Assembly (NCBI RefSeq): GCF_022549775.1
Contig: NZ_JAKZGP010000005.1
Location: 1 to 64,000 of the forward strand
Origin: Belliella filtrata
Lineage (GTDB): Bacteria; Bacteroidota; Bacteroidia; Cytophagales; Cyclobacteriaceae
Length of the DNA: 64,000 bases
Reading direction: 5' to 3'
In this document: positions 26,326 through 35,641 of the stretch, in pieces
Position numbering within the stretch: position 1 is the first letter of the stretch
Layout of the letters: every line of letters begins with the position of its first letter
Position numbers and translations under genes: made by a program
Notes under the pieces: generated by a model
The model's database searches: none
Told to the model about the DNA's origin: nothing
What the model saw: only the letters and a program-made list of their open reading frames with translations

Positions 26326-26495
26326 AAATCGGTTATACTTAGCGGTGTATTAAAAGGGAATCGTGTGTAAATCACGAGCTGTCGCGCAACTGTAAGTAAC
26401 ATACCAAAGGTTTTTGCCCGTGCATATCCACTGTTCTCTAATTTGAGAATGGGAAGGATGGCAAAATCCGTTACAAGTCAGGAGACCTGCCTTTT
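26326..26495 (+). promoter_or_regulatory. cobalamin (AdoCbl) riboswitch upstream of metE
   Basis: The conserved core elements are all visible. ggttatac (about 26333) is followed by the aaaagggaa of the P3-P4 region, then gctgtcgcgcaactgtaa (26378-26394), and the B12 box aagtcaggagacctgcc (about 26474-26490). It lies 255 bases before metE, whose product works without B12. When cobalamin is plentiful the switch should shut off metE, leaving the B12-dependent MetH to do the work. The expression platform after the box is not obvious; a 9-bp hairpin at 26597-26620 could belong to it. Exact ends are approximate. Confidence 0.92.
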
Positions 26496-26596
26496 TCGAA
26501 ATGACAATGCTTTCGCGATTTGAAGCTTATGGTCAAGTATGGTTCTGTTTACCTTAAAAGAGAAGTATTGCTAATTCTTCTGGTAAAACAGATTCA

Positions 26597-26620
26597 TGAG
26601 AACATATGGACATGTTCTCA
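26597..26620 (+). promoter_or_regulatory. hairpin in the metE leader
   Basis: Arms tgagaacat and atgttctca form a 9-bp stem around 6 bases, between the riboswitch and metE. No T tract follows, so it is not a classic terminator. A role in the riboswitch response is possible but unproven. Confidence 0.35.
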
Positions 26621-26749
26621 AATGGAAATGCTGTGTCTTGTCACCTCATTTTCCAATTACTTTTCAATTGCATCTTACCCAAAAGCATTGCTGAATCTTG
26701 TGATGAGCTTTTAACCTATTTATTTTCAAACAAATAAAGTTAAAAGACC

Positions 26750-29116
26750 ATGCAAACGCATAACTTAGGCTATCCGCGAATAGGTAGTCAGCGTGAATTG
26801 AAAAAGGCTTGTGAAAACTATTGGGCCGGAAAAATCTCTCGTCAAGAACTCTTTCAGAGAGGCAATGAAATCAAACTTGCAAACTGGACAATTCAGCAGG
26901 ATAATGGAATAGACTTGATTCCTTCCAATGATTTCTCTTATTATGATCATGTCTTGGACATGGCATTTAGCCTTGGTGCTATTCCAGAGCGATATCACCC
27001 TGTGATTTTAGACAAATCTAATGCTGAGATCGACCTATATTTTGCCATGGCAAGGGGTTATCAAGCTAAAGGACTTGATATCAAAGCCATGGAAATGACA
27101 AAATGGTTTGATACCAATTATCATTATATAGTTCCTGAGTTTCATAAAGGACAGACATTCAAACTGTTTTCTACCAAAATCATTCAGGAATTTGCTGAAG
27201 CCAAACTTGCAGGTTTCAAAACAAAACCTGTAATATTAGGCCCAGTTTCGTTTTTGTTGTTGGGTAAGGAAAAGGAAGCAGGATTTGATAGCATCGACTT
27301 GATCGATAACCTTCTACCTGTTTATTTTCAAATCTTAGAGAAGCTTATTGCTCATGGAGTCGAGTGGGTACAGTTTGATGAGCCGTTTTTAGCCTTAGAC
27401 TTGAAGGAAAAAGAGAAACAAGCTTTTCTAACTACTTATAGCAAAATCAAAAAGGAATTTCCGCATCTCAAGACACTCTTAGCAACTTACTTTGGTAGTT
27501 TAGAGGAAAATTTATCATTTGCTGTCTCATTACCTGTTTGCTGTCTTCACGTAGACTTGGTAAGAGGTGTAGACCAACTGGCTGAATTACTAGCCAAGAA
27601 GCCTCAAAATCTTTCACTTTCTCTGGGTATAATAGATGGAAGAAATGTGTGGAAAAACGATTACCGAAAATCTTTGACTTTGATTCAAAAGGTAAAGTCA
27701 GTTGTAGCCAATGATCAAGTTTTTTTAGCTCCTTCATGTTCTTTATTGCATAGTCCATGTGATCTAGATAGTGAAAGCACCCTCGATACATCTATCAAAT
27801 CTTGGCTTTCTTTTGCTAAGCAAAAATTGAATGAACTTCAAGATTTAAAAGTGCTAGCACAAGATTCAGTGTTAAATAAATTACTTACAGGTAGCCCTGA
27901 AGGTGAATTGACCGCTGAAACCTATGAAAACAACCAGAAAGCCATTGAAAGCAGGAAGAATTCAAGTTTAATTCATCACCAAAATGTAAAGCAAAGATTA
28001 AAAGAAGTAAATAATTCTGATTTTGAGAGAAATAGCGAGTTTTCTATTAGAAGAACAATTCAAAGAAAAATTTTGAATCTACCAAAGTATCCTACTACAA
28101 CAATTGGTTCATTTCCTCAAACCAAAGAGGTGAGAAAGGCAAGAGCTGATTTCAAATTTGGTAGAATAACTGCTGATGAATATCAAACATTTATTCAAGA
28201 TGAAACCAGAAAAACCATTTCAGCACAAGAAGAAATTGGATTGGATGTGTTGGTTCATGGTGAGTTTGAAAGAAATGATATGGTCGAATACTTTGGCGAA
28301 AGATTGAGAGGTTTTGCCTTTACAGCTTATGGCTGGGTCCAAAGTTATGGAAGCAGGTGTGTGAAGCCACCCATCATCTATGGAGACGTCTCAAGGCCTG
28401 AACCGATGACGATATATTGGACCAAGTATGCTCAATCTCTTACTGACAAATTTGTAAAAGGAATGCTAACTGGACCCGTGACAATATTGCAATGGTCTTT
28501 TGTTCGCGATGATCAGCCTAGAAGTCAGACATGTCAGCAAATAGCTCTGGCCATAAGAGATGAAGTAAAAGACCTGGAGAGTGAAGGTGTGAAGATCATA
28601 CAGATCGATGAACCTGCCTTGAGAGAAGGATTACCCATCCGACAAAAAGACTGGGAGTCTTACTTGAGTTGGGCTATCGGTTCTTTCAAGCTTTCTGCAA
28701 GTGGTGTAAGAGATCAAACCCAGATCCATACACACATGTGCTATTCTGAGTTCAATGATATCATCAACCATATTGCAAATATGGATGCAGATGTAATCAC
28801 CATCGAGTGTTCTCGTTCACAAATGGAGCTTTTGGATGCATTTGCAGATTTCAAATACCCAAATGAAATTGGCCCTGGAGTATATGATATTCATTCACCT
28901 AGAATTCCTTCCGCAAATGAAATGGTGGAATTGCTTCAAAAGGCAGCTTTAGTAATTCCAGACCAACAACTTTGGGTAAACCCAGATTGTGGTTTAAAGA
29001 CTAGAAAGTGGGATGAAACCCGAAAGGCTTTGGAGCAAATGGTGTTAGCTGCAAAAGAAATGCGCCTTCATGCTAAAGAGAAGGCGTTTACCTTAAACAC
29101 TATCTCGAGTAATTAA
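26750..29116 (+). CDS. metE: cobalamin-independent methionine synthase
   Basis: Transfers a methyl group from 5-methyltetrahydropteroyl-tri-L-glutamate to homocysteine. The 788-residue length is normal for the two-barrel enzyme. The N-terminal barrel starts NLGYPRIGSQRELKKA. The C-terminal barrel carries the zinc ligands H662 and C664 (in THMCYSE), E686 (in ITIECSRSQ) and C747 (in NPDCGLKTR), at the same spacing as in E. coli MetE. Expression should be controlled by the upstream cobalamin riboswitch. Start MQTHNLGYPRIG matches the family. Confidence 0.98.
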   Translation: MQTHNLGYPRIGSQRELKKACENYWAGKISRQELFQRGNEIKLANWTIQQDNGIDLIPSNDFSYYDHVLDMAFSLGAIPERYHPVILDKSNAEIDLYFAMARGYQAKGLDIKAMEMTKWFDTNYHYIVPEFHKGQTFKLFSTKIIQEFAEAKLAGFKTKPVILGPVSFLLLGKEKEAGFDSIDLIDNLLPVYFQILEKLIAHGVEWVQFDEPFLALDLKEKEKQAFLTTYSKIKKEFPHLKTLLATYFGSLEENLSFAVSLPVCCLHVDLVRGVDQLAELLAKKPQNLSLSLGIIDGRNVWKNDYRKSLTLIQKVKSVVANDQVFLAPSCSLLHSPCDLDSESTLDTSIKSWLSFAKQKLNELQDLKVLAQDSVLNKLLTGSPEGELTAETYENNQKAIESRKNSSLIHHQNVKQRLKEVNNSDFERNSEFSIRRTIQRKILNLPKYPTTTIGSFPQTKEVRKARADFKFGRITADEYQTFIQDETRKTISAQEEIGLDVLVHGEFERNDMVEYFGERLRGFAFTAYGWVQSYGSRCVKPPIIYGDVSRPEPMTIYWTKYAQSLTDKFVKGMLTGPVTILQWSFVRDDQPRSQTCQQIALAIRDEVKDLESEGVKIIQIDEPALREGLPIRQKDWESYLSWAIGSFKLSASGVRDQTQIHTHMCYSEFNDIINHIANMDADVITIECSRSQMELLDAFADFKYPNEIGPGVYDIHSPRIPSANEMVELLQKAALVIPDQQLWVNPDCGLKTRKWDETRKALEQMVLAAKEMRLHAKEKAFTLNTISSN

Positions 29117-29147
29117 TTGGAGATAGGGGAGAATCAAAATTAAAAAT

Positions 29148-29205
29148 GTGCCTTTGTAGTGATTGGATTTGTGATTTAAATGTTGCTCCAATCCTATAAA
29201 GGCAC
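29148..29205 (+). terminator. terminator after metE
   Basis: A long imperfect stem pairs gtgcctttgtagtgattgga (29148-29167) with tccaatcctataaaggcac (29187-29205). The 3' side is weakly T-rich. Confidence 0.65.
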
Positions 29206-29291
29206 TTATTAACTCAGTAGTAGATTCATCATGAGTTTTAGAGTTTATTAAAGAAAAAGTAATTGTATTCATTTGAAAATCATTTCATAAA

Positions 29292-29774
29292 ATGTCTGAA
29301 TTAGAAAAAGTGAAATTTCCACTTTGGTGCTGGGATATCGTTGTAGAGCAAAGGTGCTCTGATGCAGATAGTATTAAGAAAAAGGCTGAACTTAGGTTCA
29401 TCACAAAATTAAGTCAGGATCATGGTTGGGTGTTTGATTGGAATATTTTGTTCGACTATGACTATGAAGCGATAGTAATAACTGACAAATTTCAACAGAT
29501 CATCTGGGTAAATGATGGTTTTAAGCAAATGACTGGATATAACAAGTCCTTTGCTATTGGAAAAAGACCAAGAATATTACAAGGTGAAGATACTACACAG
29601 GTTTCTAGAACCAATATCAAAAGCAAACTGAAATTGGGGATATCATTTACAGAATCTATCATTAATTACAGGATAGATCAATCAAGTTATAATTGTGAAT
29701 TGACTATTCACCCAATAAAAAATGATCAAGAAATTATCGTGGCATTCGTTGCATTCGAAAAAGAAATCTTATGA
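29292..29774 (+). CDS. PAS-domain protein, LOV-like but without the photoactive Cys
   Basis: A 160-residue cytoplasmic protein consisting of one PAS domain (about residues 57-158) after a helical N-terminal region. IIWVNDGFKQMTGY (70-83) and GKRPRILQGEDT (90-101) match the LOV/PAS core. In LOV photosensors the second motif reads GxNCRFLQ, and here Arg92 and Pro93 replace the Asn-Cys, so flavin-cysteinyl photochemistry is impossible. No output domain is present. It overlaps the following thioesterase gene by 4 bases. The ligand is unknown. Confidence 0.78.
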   Translation: MSELEKVKFPLWCWDIVVEQRCSDADSIKKKAELRFITKLSQDHGWVFDWNILFDYDYEAIVITDKFQQIIWVNDGFKQMTGYNKSFAIGKRPRILQGEDTTQVSRTNIKSKLKLGISFTESIINYRIDQSSYNCELTIHPIKNDQEIIVAFVAFEKEIL

Positions 29775-30157
29775 AAACAATAGAAGAGAGGATTATAGCT
29801 TCAGAAACCCATATTTTCAAAGCAGTATTTCCAAATACAACTAATCATTATGGGACCTTGTTTGGAGGTACTGCCATGCAGCTCATGGACGAAGTCGCAT
29901 TTATCACGGCTACAAGATTTAGTAGGCAAAGAGTAGTAACGGTTTGTAGTGATAGAATAGACTTTACAAAGCCCATTCCTGAAGGTACATTTGTGGAATT
30001 GGTTGGGAAAGTAAAATCTGTAGGCAATACTAGCCTCAAAGTTCATGTAGATATCTTCATAGAAGAAATGTATCAGGATCTAAGAGAAAAGGCAGTAAGC
30101 GGAGAGTTTACTTTTGTGGCTTTAGATAAGGATAAAAAGCCTATACCTATAGTATAG
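29771..30157 (+). CDS. acyl-CoA thioesterase, YciA/BFIT-type hotdog protein
   Basis: Hydrolyses acyl-CoA thioesters. A single hotdog domain of 128 residues shows NHYGTLFGGTAMQLMDEVAF (residues 21-40), with the catalytic Asp near 36 in the hotdog helix, and CSDRIDFTKPIPEG. This is the YciA/acyl-CoA hydrolase pattern. Translational coupling (4-base overlap) with the PAS protein suggests they are made together, but a functional link is unproven. Confidence 0.9.
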   Translation: MKTIEERIIASETHIFKAVFPNTTNHYGTLFGGTAMQLMDEVAFITATRFSRQRVVTVCSDRIDFTKPIPEGTFVELVGKVKSVGNTSLKVHVDIFIEEMYQDLREKAVSGEFTFVALDKDKKPIPIV

Positions 30158-30164
30158 TTTATGC

Positions 30165-31076
30165 TTAATAGGTTCCATGAACTTTCATTCTGATTTTATA
30201 TACGGATTCTGAAGCCGTAATAAAAAGGGTTTTCCTATCAGGGCCAGCAAATACCACATTTGCTGTCCACTTCTCTGGAACTGGAATGTGTCCAATCTCT
30301 TCTCCTTTTTTATTGTAGATCCATACCCCTTTATCTCCAGTAAGGTATACATTCCCTTTTACATCCAAGGTCATTCCATCCGAACCTCTTTCTGTGAAGA
30401 GCTGTCTATTGGTCAGGAATCCATCTTCAATGATGTCATACTTGTAGGTTTTATTTGCTTCTATATCTGCTACATACAGCGTTTTCCCATCATATGTGCC
30501 TACGATGCCATTAGGCTTCACCAGGTTTTCATCTACTTTGAAGATTTGAAGACGATCGGCAGATACTAAATAAAGGTGCTCGCCACCTTGCTCAGACACG
30601 GCTTCTCTAGTCCAATAATCTCTTTTGTAAAGTGGATCAGTCACGTACATGGTGCCAGTTGGCGTGATGAAAAGATCATTTGGCCCATTTAATTTTTTAC
30701 CTTGAAAACTTTCTATGATCACTTCATGGCTTCCGTCTTCATCTATACTCCATATTTGGTTTTTTTCATCAGCACAAGCGATTATCTTCCCGTCTTTATC
30801 TACAAACATTCCATTTGATCGTCCTGCATTCTCTTTAAACAGCTCCGTTTTATTTGTGAAAAAGGACCATTTGAAAATTTTATTGTTTGGCTGATCTGAA
30901 AAATAAACATCTCCCAACCTGGTAACTGCTGGTCCTTCTGTGAAGCCAAAGCCATCAGCTACTTTTTCAAGACTTGCATTTTTTTCGATTAAGTTCTTCT
31001 TATCTACAATTTGTCCAAAAGCAATAGATGAACATAAACATATGGCTAAGCTTAGAAGCGTTGATTGAAGTTTCAT
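30165..31076 (-). CDS. exported SMP-30/gluconolactonase family protein
   Basis: A six-bladed beta-propeller of the SMP-30/gluconolactonase/LRE-like family, about 303 residues. From the ATG at 31076 it begins with a signal peptide (MKLQSTLLSLAICLCSSIAF), so it acts in the periplasm or outside. An in-frame ATG at 31148 would put 24 non-signal residues in front and is less likely. Family features include FTEGPAVTRLGDVYFSDQ (metal-binding Glu), LNGPNDLFITPTGTMYVTDP (Asn and Asp ligands) and KPNGIVGTYDGKTLYVAD. It probably hydrolyses a sugar lactone. Confidence 0.88.
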   Translation of the reverse strand: MKLQSTLLSLAICLCSSIAFGQIVDKKNLIEKNASLEKVADGFGFTEGPAVTRLGDVYFSDQPNNKIFKWSFFTNKTELFKENAGRSNGMFVDKDGKIIACADEKNQIWSIDEDGSHEVIIESFQGKKLNGPNDLFITPTGTMYVTDPLYKRDYWTREAVSEQGGEHLYLVSADRLQIFKVDENLVKPNGIVGTYDGKTLYVADIEANKTYKYDIIEDGFLTNRQLFTERGSDGMTLDVKGNVYLTGDKGVWIYNKKGEEIGHIPVPEKWTANVVFAGPDRKTLFITASESVYKIRMKVHGTY

Positions 31077-31197
31077 TGATACTTGATTTGATAAATAAAT
31101 TTGATTGGCAAGATAAGACACTCTGGCTGTTTTTTCTAATCTATACATTGTAAATGCAGGATAGCTTATTACTTTTGAACAATTCTAAGCGTAAACC

Positions 31198-32751
31198 ATG
31201 GAAAAATTAGAAAAAAAGAGCAGATCGACCCTTGACATCTTTTTAGATGTCATAGAAAAAGCTGGAAATAAACTGCCTGATCCAGCCATGTTATTTTTGA
31301 TCTTATTGATTTTGACATGGATATTCTCTGCTATTTTATCACCTATTGATTTCAATGCCTTTGACCCTATATCAGGACAAGATCTACGTGTTGTCAACTT
31401 GCTTCAAAGTGATAGATTTGCTGATTTTCTTTCCAACATGATTGGGATTTTTATTGGATTTCCGCCATTAGGAGTAGTGCTATTGGCCATGCTAGGTGTG
31501 GGTTTAGCAGAGCATTCAGGGTTTATCAATGCCGGCCTGAAGTACCTGCTTAGCGTCACTCCCAGGATGTTGATCACGCCTATTTTGGTATTGGTGGCCA
31601 TAGTAAGTCATACGGCTGCAGATGCAGGATATGTATTGGTGATACCCCTGGGAGGAGTGATATTTTATGCTGCGGGAAGACACCCATTGGCTGGAATAGC
31701 AGCGGCATTTGCTGGAGTTTCGGGTGGGTTTAGTGCCAATTTTATCCCATCTAGTATCGATCCCATGATTCAGAGTTATACCCAAGCAGCGGCGCAGATT
31801 GTTGAAGCAGATATTTCACTAAACCCACTTAACAATATTATATTCACAGGGTTATCTAGTGTCGTAGTGATAGCAGTTGTGTGGTTTTTGACTGATAGAG
31901 TTATTGAGCCTAGGTTGAGTAAAAATAATAAAGTAGATGCCAATCTAACGGATATTCCAGAGATGCAGACATTGGAGTCCAAAGAGAAAAGAGCCTTTTG
32001 GATTGCTTTCGGTACTTTGATTTTAGGTTCAGTTTTGCTATTCTTTTGGGTGCTTCCAGAAGATTCTGCAATGAGAGATCCTGAAGGAAACATTACTTCT
32101 CGAACAGCACCATTAATGGCATCTATCGTCCCTTTGATATTTATTCTGTTTTGGATTCCAGGTTTGGTATATGGTTTTGCAAGTGGAGCATATACTTCCA
32201 TGAAAAACATGGTAGAAGGCATGAGCAAAGCAATGGGGAGTATGGCTCATTACATCGTGATGGCTTTTTTCTGTGCTTTGTTTATTTATGCTTTTACAGC
32301 TTCAAAAATGGGTAGTATTGCCGCATTAAAAGGAGCAGAATTCCTTCAATCACTTGGTCTTCCAGCACAACTGACAATTATCGGTATCATTTTGCTTACA
32401 GCTATTGTTAACTTGTTTGTAGGATCTGCATCGGCTAAATGGGCCCTTATCAGCCCGATTTTTGTTCCTATGCTCATGCAGTTGGGAATTTCACCAGACC
32501 TTACACAAGCGGCGTATAGGGTAGGAGACTCTGTTTCTAACATCATCACCCCACTACTACCTTATTTTCCTTTAATTGTGGTATTCTGTCAAAAATATGT
32601 AAAATCAACAGGAATCGGCACACTCGTTTCCATCATGCTGCCTTATGCCATTACCCTGCTGATTGTTTGGACGATTTTCTTATTGGTATATTGGACCTTG
32701 GGAATTCCTCTAGGATTCCAATCGACCTATGAGTATGTGATGGTGAAATAG
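31198..32751 (+). CDS. AbgT family transporter
   Basis: An inner-membrane protein of 517 residues with about eleven to twelve hydrophobic helices. It begins with a short cytoplasmic region (KSRSTLDIFLDVIEKAGNKL) followed by PDPAMLFLIL, the usual AbgT start. SHTAADAGYVLVIPLGG and VGSASAKWALISPIFVPM lie in conserved hairpins. E. coli AbgT takes up p-aminobenzoyl-glutamate, and others in the family export sulfonamides using proton motive force. Which applies here is not readable. Confidence 0.94.
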   Translation: MEKLEKKSRSTLDIFLDVIEKAGNKLPDPAMLFLILLILTWIFSAILSPIDFNAFDPISGQDLRVVNLLQSDRFADFLSNMIGIFIGFPPLGVVLLAMLGVGLAEHSGFINAGLKYLLSVTPRMLITPILVLVAIVSHTAADAGYVLVIPLGGVIFYAAGRHPLAGIAAAFAGVSGGFSANFIPSSIDPMIQSYTQAAAQIVEADISLNPLNNIIFTGLSSVVVIAVVWFLTDRVIEPRLSKNNKVDANLTDIPEMQTLESKEKRAFWIAFGTLILGSVLLFFWVLPEDSAMRDPEGNITSRTAPLMASIVPLIFILFWIPGLVYGFASGAYTSMKNMVEGMSKAMGSMAHYIVMAFFCALFIYAFTASKMGSIAALKGAEFLQSLGLPAQLTIIGIILLTAIVNLFVGSASAKWALISPIFVPMLMQLGISPDLTQAAYRVGDSVSNIITPLLPYFPLIVVFCQKYVKSTGIGTLVSIMLPYAITLLIVWTIFLLVYWTLGIPLGFQSTYEYVMVK

Positions 32752-32836
32752 GGTCTAGTAGAAAACACATTCCCCTTTGGCTTGGATCTGGTCTATGATG
32801 GGGTTAACAATACCATTTGAAAAAAATATTTTAGAA

Positions 32837-34222
32837 TTATTCTAAAACGATGATATCTGACATCTTTATCTTAGGGAGAAATGCTCGTAAAATAAATTTG
32901 GTCTCTTTATGGCTGGTAAATAACTCCAGCCTGTCGATGATATCACTTTGTTGATTGATGTCTTCTTGATTATCTATAAAGCAATAGCCTTTGAAAATTC
33001 CTTTTTCAAACAGCATGGCGGATTTTTCTGAATGGGATCTCCCTTGGTCTCTGATGATTATACTATCAGCCTTTTCTTGAATACTATTCAAAAACTGCTC
33101 TACTCGCTCATTGTATGCTGAAGGTGTCTCTTGATTACAACAAGCTCCTTTGCATGCATTGATTTGATAGTCGTAGCAAGCACCTTTTGGTGTTTGCAAG
33201 CTTGCAAGTTTTGGGCATAGGTTATATGTTGAAACTGCTTCTGTCAAAAATTTCCGAGCTTCAAAATTACTTTCAAATTCCCTAATCGAAGAGGGGAGGT
33301 TTATACCTTTTGCCACTTGAAACCGCATGTATCCAGCACCGTCAAGGTATTGGATCACATGCCAACCAGCACTGATAAACTTTTGAGATTTGTTATACTT
33401 AGGCCAAAGCTTCTTGATCTCTTGCATTTCTATCAAATAGGCAAGCATTTCGCTTCCTGTGAGTTTCCAAGTTACTTTATGGATTTCTTGCTTGAGTTTG
33501 TGCTTTGCATTTCCTTGTGTGCTACCTGTGAAATGTCCTTTAAACCTACTTTTGATATTCAGTGCTTTTCCCACGTAGATAATCTTACCATGAACATCAT
33601 GAAAAAAGTAGATTCCTGTCTTCTCAGGCAGTTCTTCATATTGTTGTTTTGAAATATGTGGTGGCAAAAACGCTTCACCATTATTCTTTTTCAAAGCACT
33701 TTTGATGGTATCTGGTGCTGTTGCTAGTAATTTTTCAAACAATAGAACTGTGGCCTCTGCATCTCCAAATGCTCTATGGCGGGAATGAATAGGTATATCC
33801 AGCTGCTCACAAAGCAAACCTAAGCTGTAAGATTTCATGCCTGGAAAGATTTTTCTACTTTGCCTTACTGTACATATTTTTTCAGGTTTGAAAACAATGC
33901 CAACACGATCAAAAGCTTTTTGAATAAAAGTACAATCGAAGTTTACATTGTGTGCTACAAAAACCCTGTTGTTCAGCAATTCATATATAGTAGGCGCAAC
34001 TTCTTCAAAAGTTGGTGCATCGGCAACCATTTTTGCATCTATTCCCGTCAAACCAGTGATAAACCCAGGAATAAAACGCTCTGGATTGATCAAAGTCTGA
34101 TACCGGTCAATCACCTCCTTGCCATTATGAACCAAAATTGCAATCTCTGTAATCCCTAATCCAACACCGGGATTTCCTCCAGTGGTTTCTATATCTACTA
34201 TGGCGAATTCTCTATCAAGCAT
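32837..34222 (-). CDS. DnaQ-like exonuclease fused to a GIY-YIG (UvrC/Cho-like) nuclease
   Basis: Two nuclease domains in 461 residues. The first (about 1-175) is a DEDDh 3'-5' exonuclease: FAIVDIETTG (D10, E12), AHNVNFD and HRAFGDAEA. The second (about 195-290) is a GIY-YIG endonuclease: TGIYFFHDVHGKIIYVGKAL. A third part contains CPKLASL, then CYDYQINACKGACC, the Cys-rich pattern of the UvrC/Cho N-terminal half. This architecture is known in Bacteroidota and actinobacteria but poorly studied, and a role in excision repair is likely. The gene is single, convergent to the AbgT gene. Confidence 0.9.
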   Translation of the reverse strand: MLDREFAIVDIETTGGNPGVGLGITEIAILVHNGKEVIDRYQTLINPERFIPGFITGLTGIDAKMVADAPTFEEVAPTIYELLNNRVFVAHNVNFDCTFIQKAFDRVGIVFKPEKICTVRQSRKIFPGMKSYSLGLLCEQLDIPIHSRHRAFGDAEATVLLFEKLLATAPDTIKSALKKNNGEAFLPPHISKQQYEELPEKTGIYFFHDVHGKIIYVGKALNIKSRFKGHFTGSTQGNAKHKLKQEIHKVTWKLTGSEMLAYLIEMQEIKKLWPKYNKSQKFISAGWHVIQYLDGAGYMRFQVAKGINLPSSIREFESNFEARKFLTEAVSTYNLCPKLASLQTPKGACYDYQINACKGACCNQETPSAYNERVEQFLNSIQEKADSIIIRDQGRSHSEKSAMLFEKGIFKGYCFIDNQEDINQQSDIIDRLELFTSHKETKFILRAFLPKIKMSDIIVLE

Positions 34223-34352
34223 GCTGTAAATTTATAAAACAGCCATCAGTTCATCTCATCACATGACAGTAATTGACTCAAAAGATTTTTTGTAATCAAA
34301 TCATGAACATCAAGCAGTATGATAACTTACTTGATGTAGAAAAGTTTGATCT

Positions 34353-35534
34353 TTAAGCTTGGTCTATTGCATGTAAGATAATGTCGCAGGCTTCTTTGAT
34401 TTGATCATTAGAAATTGTTAGCGGAGGGGCTATTCTCATCGCATCATCACAAAACAGAAACCAATCAGTAATGACTCCATTAGCTATAGCATGATCTATG
34501 ATGGGTTTTAGCGCATCAAATGAATCAAACTCCACAGCCATCATAAGTCCTTTATTTCTGATTCCTTTTATTCTTGGGTGAATCAAAAGAGATTTGAATA
34601 GTTCAGCTTTTTTGTCTACTCCTTCAATTAGCCTTTCTTCTAAAATGACTTTGATAGTTGCTAATGATGCAGCTGCACTCACAGGATGTCCCCCAAAAGT
34701 AGTAATGTGGCCAAGCAATGGGTTGTTTTTGAAAACAGCCATTACCGCTTGATTTGAAATAAAAGCTCCAATTGGCATTCCGCCACCCATGCCTTTGGCG
34801 CAGACCAAGATGTCGGGTACTATTCCATAATGCTCAAAAGCCCAGAACTTTCCAGTTCTTCCGAAACCAGCCTGGATTTCATCCAAAATTAGAAGTGTGC
34901 CTGTTTCATCACACTTTTTTCTCAATGCTTGAAAATACGCTGATTCTGCCACACGAATTCCAGCCTCACCTTGTACAGTTTCTAAAATTATGGCAGCTGT
35001 TTGCGTGTTTATATGTGAAAGCTCAGCTATTGAACCAAATTCAATGTTCCGAATACCTGGCAAAAGGGGCCTATATGCCCTTTTAAAAATTTCATTTCCT
35101 CCGATGGACAGCGCACCATGTGAAGAGCCATGATAGGCATTGACACAAGAAATAATTTCCCTTCTATTGGTGTATCGTTTTGCTAGCTTCAGGGCTCCTT
35201 CCACAGCTTCGCTACCACTATTGACCAAATAGACATTGTTCAAGCTCGAAGGAAGGGTGTCTGTCAATGCTTTAGCTAATTGGGCTTGAGGACTTTGTAC
35301 ATATTCTCCATAAACCATAAGATGAAGATACTTGTCCAGCTGTTCTTGAATTGCAGCAAGTATTTTTGGATGTCTATGCCCAACATTGCTTACACCTATT
35401 CCTGAGATTAAGTCTATATATTTCTCTCCATTAGCTCCATACATGTAGACTCCCTCAGCTTTTTCAATCTCAATAAGAAGTGGAAAATCAGTAGTTTGAG
35501 CAAGATGAGAAAGGAATAGTTGCCTATTATTCAT
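34353..35534 (-). CDS. class III aminotransferase (acetylornithine/ornithine-type)
   Basis: PLP-dependent fold-type I enzyme of 393 residues. YMYGANGEKYIDLISGIGVSNVGH (N-terminal), LVNSGSEAVEGALKLAK (cofactor phosphate), ILDEIQAGFGRTG, and CAKGMGGGMPIGA with the Schiff-base Lys near residue 250 are all present. It resembles acetylornithine/ornithine and gamma-aminobutyrate aminotransferases. No arginine-synthesis genes are nearby, so I give only the family. It is separated by about 100 bases from the methyltransferase upstream on the same strand. Confidence 0.9.
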   Translation of the reverse strand: MNNRQLFLSHLAQTTDFPLLIEIEKAEGVYMYGANGEKYIDLISGIGVSNVGHRHPKILAAIQEQLDKYLHLMVYGEYVQSPQAQLAKALTDTLPSSLNNVYLVNSGSEAVEGALKLAKRYTNRREIISCVNAYHGSSHGALSIGGNEIFKRAYRPLLPGIRNIEFGSIAELSHINTQTAAIILETVQGEAGIRVAESAYFQALRKKCDETGTLLILDEIQAGFGRTGKFWAFEHYGIVPDILVCAKGMGGGMPIGAFISNQAVMAVFKNNPLLGHITTFGGHPVSAAASLATIKVILEERLIEGVDKKAELFKSLLIHPRIKGIRNKGLMMAVEFDSFDALKPIIDHAIANGVITDWFLFCDDAMRIAPPLTISNDQIKEACDIILHAIDQA

Positions 35535-35641
35535 GAATGGATTTAATTTTAATGTAGCTAGATTTTTCCCTTTTTTTTCTCAACGATTATGAAGAGCGTT
35601 TGGATTAATTTTGTGTAAGTCTAGCTTCGTGATTTTTAGAT

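Noticed and set aside
26520-26714. Possible 64-codon gene in the metE leader
   Set aside because: It begins right after the riboswitch, has no recognisable content and overlaps the expected expression platform. A leader peptide cannot be fully excluded.
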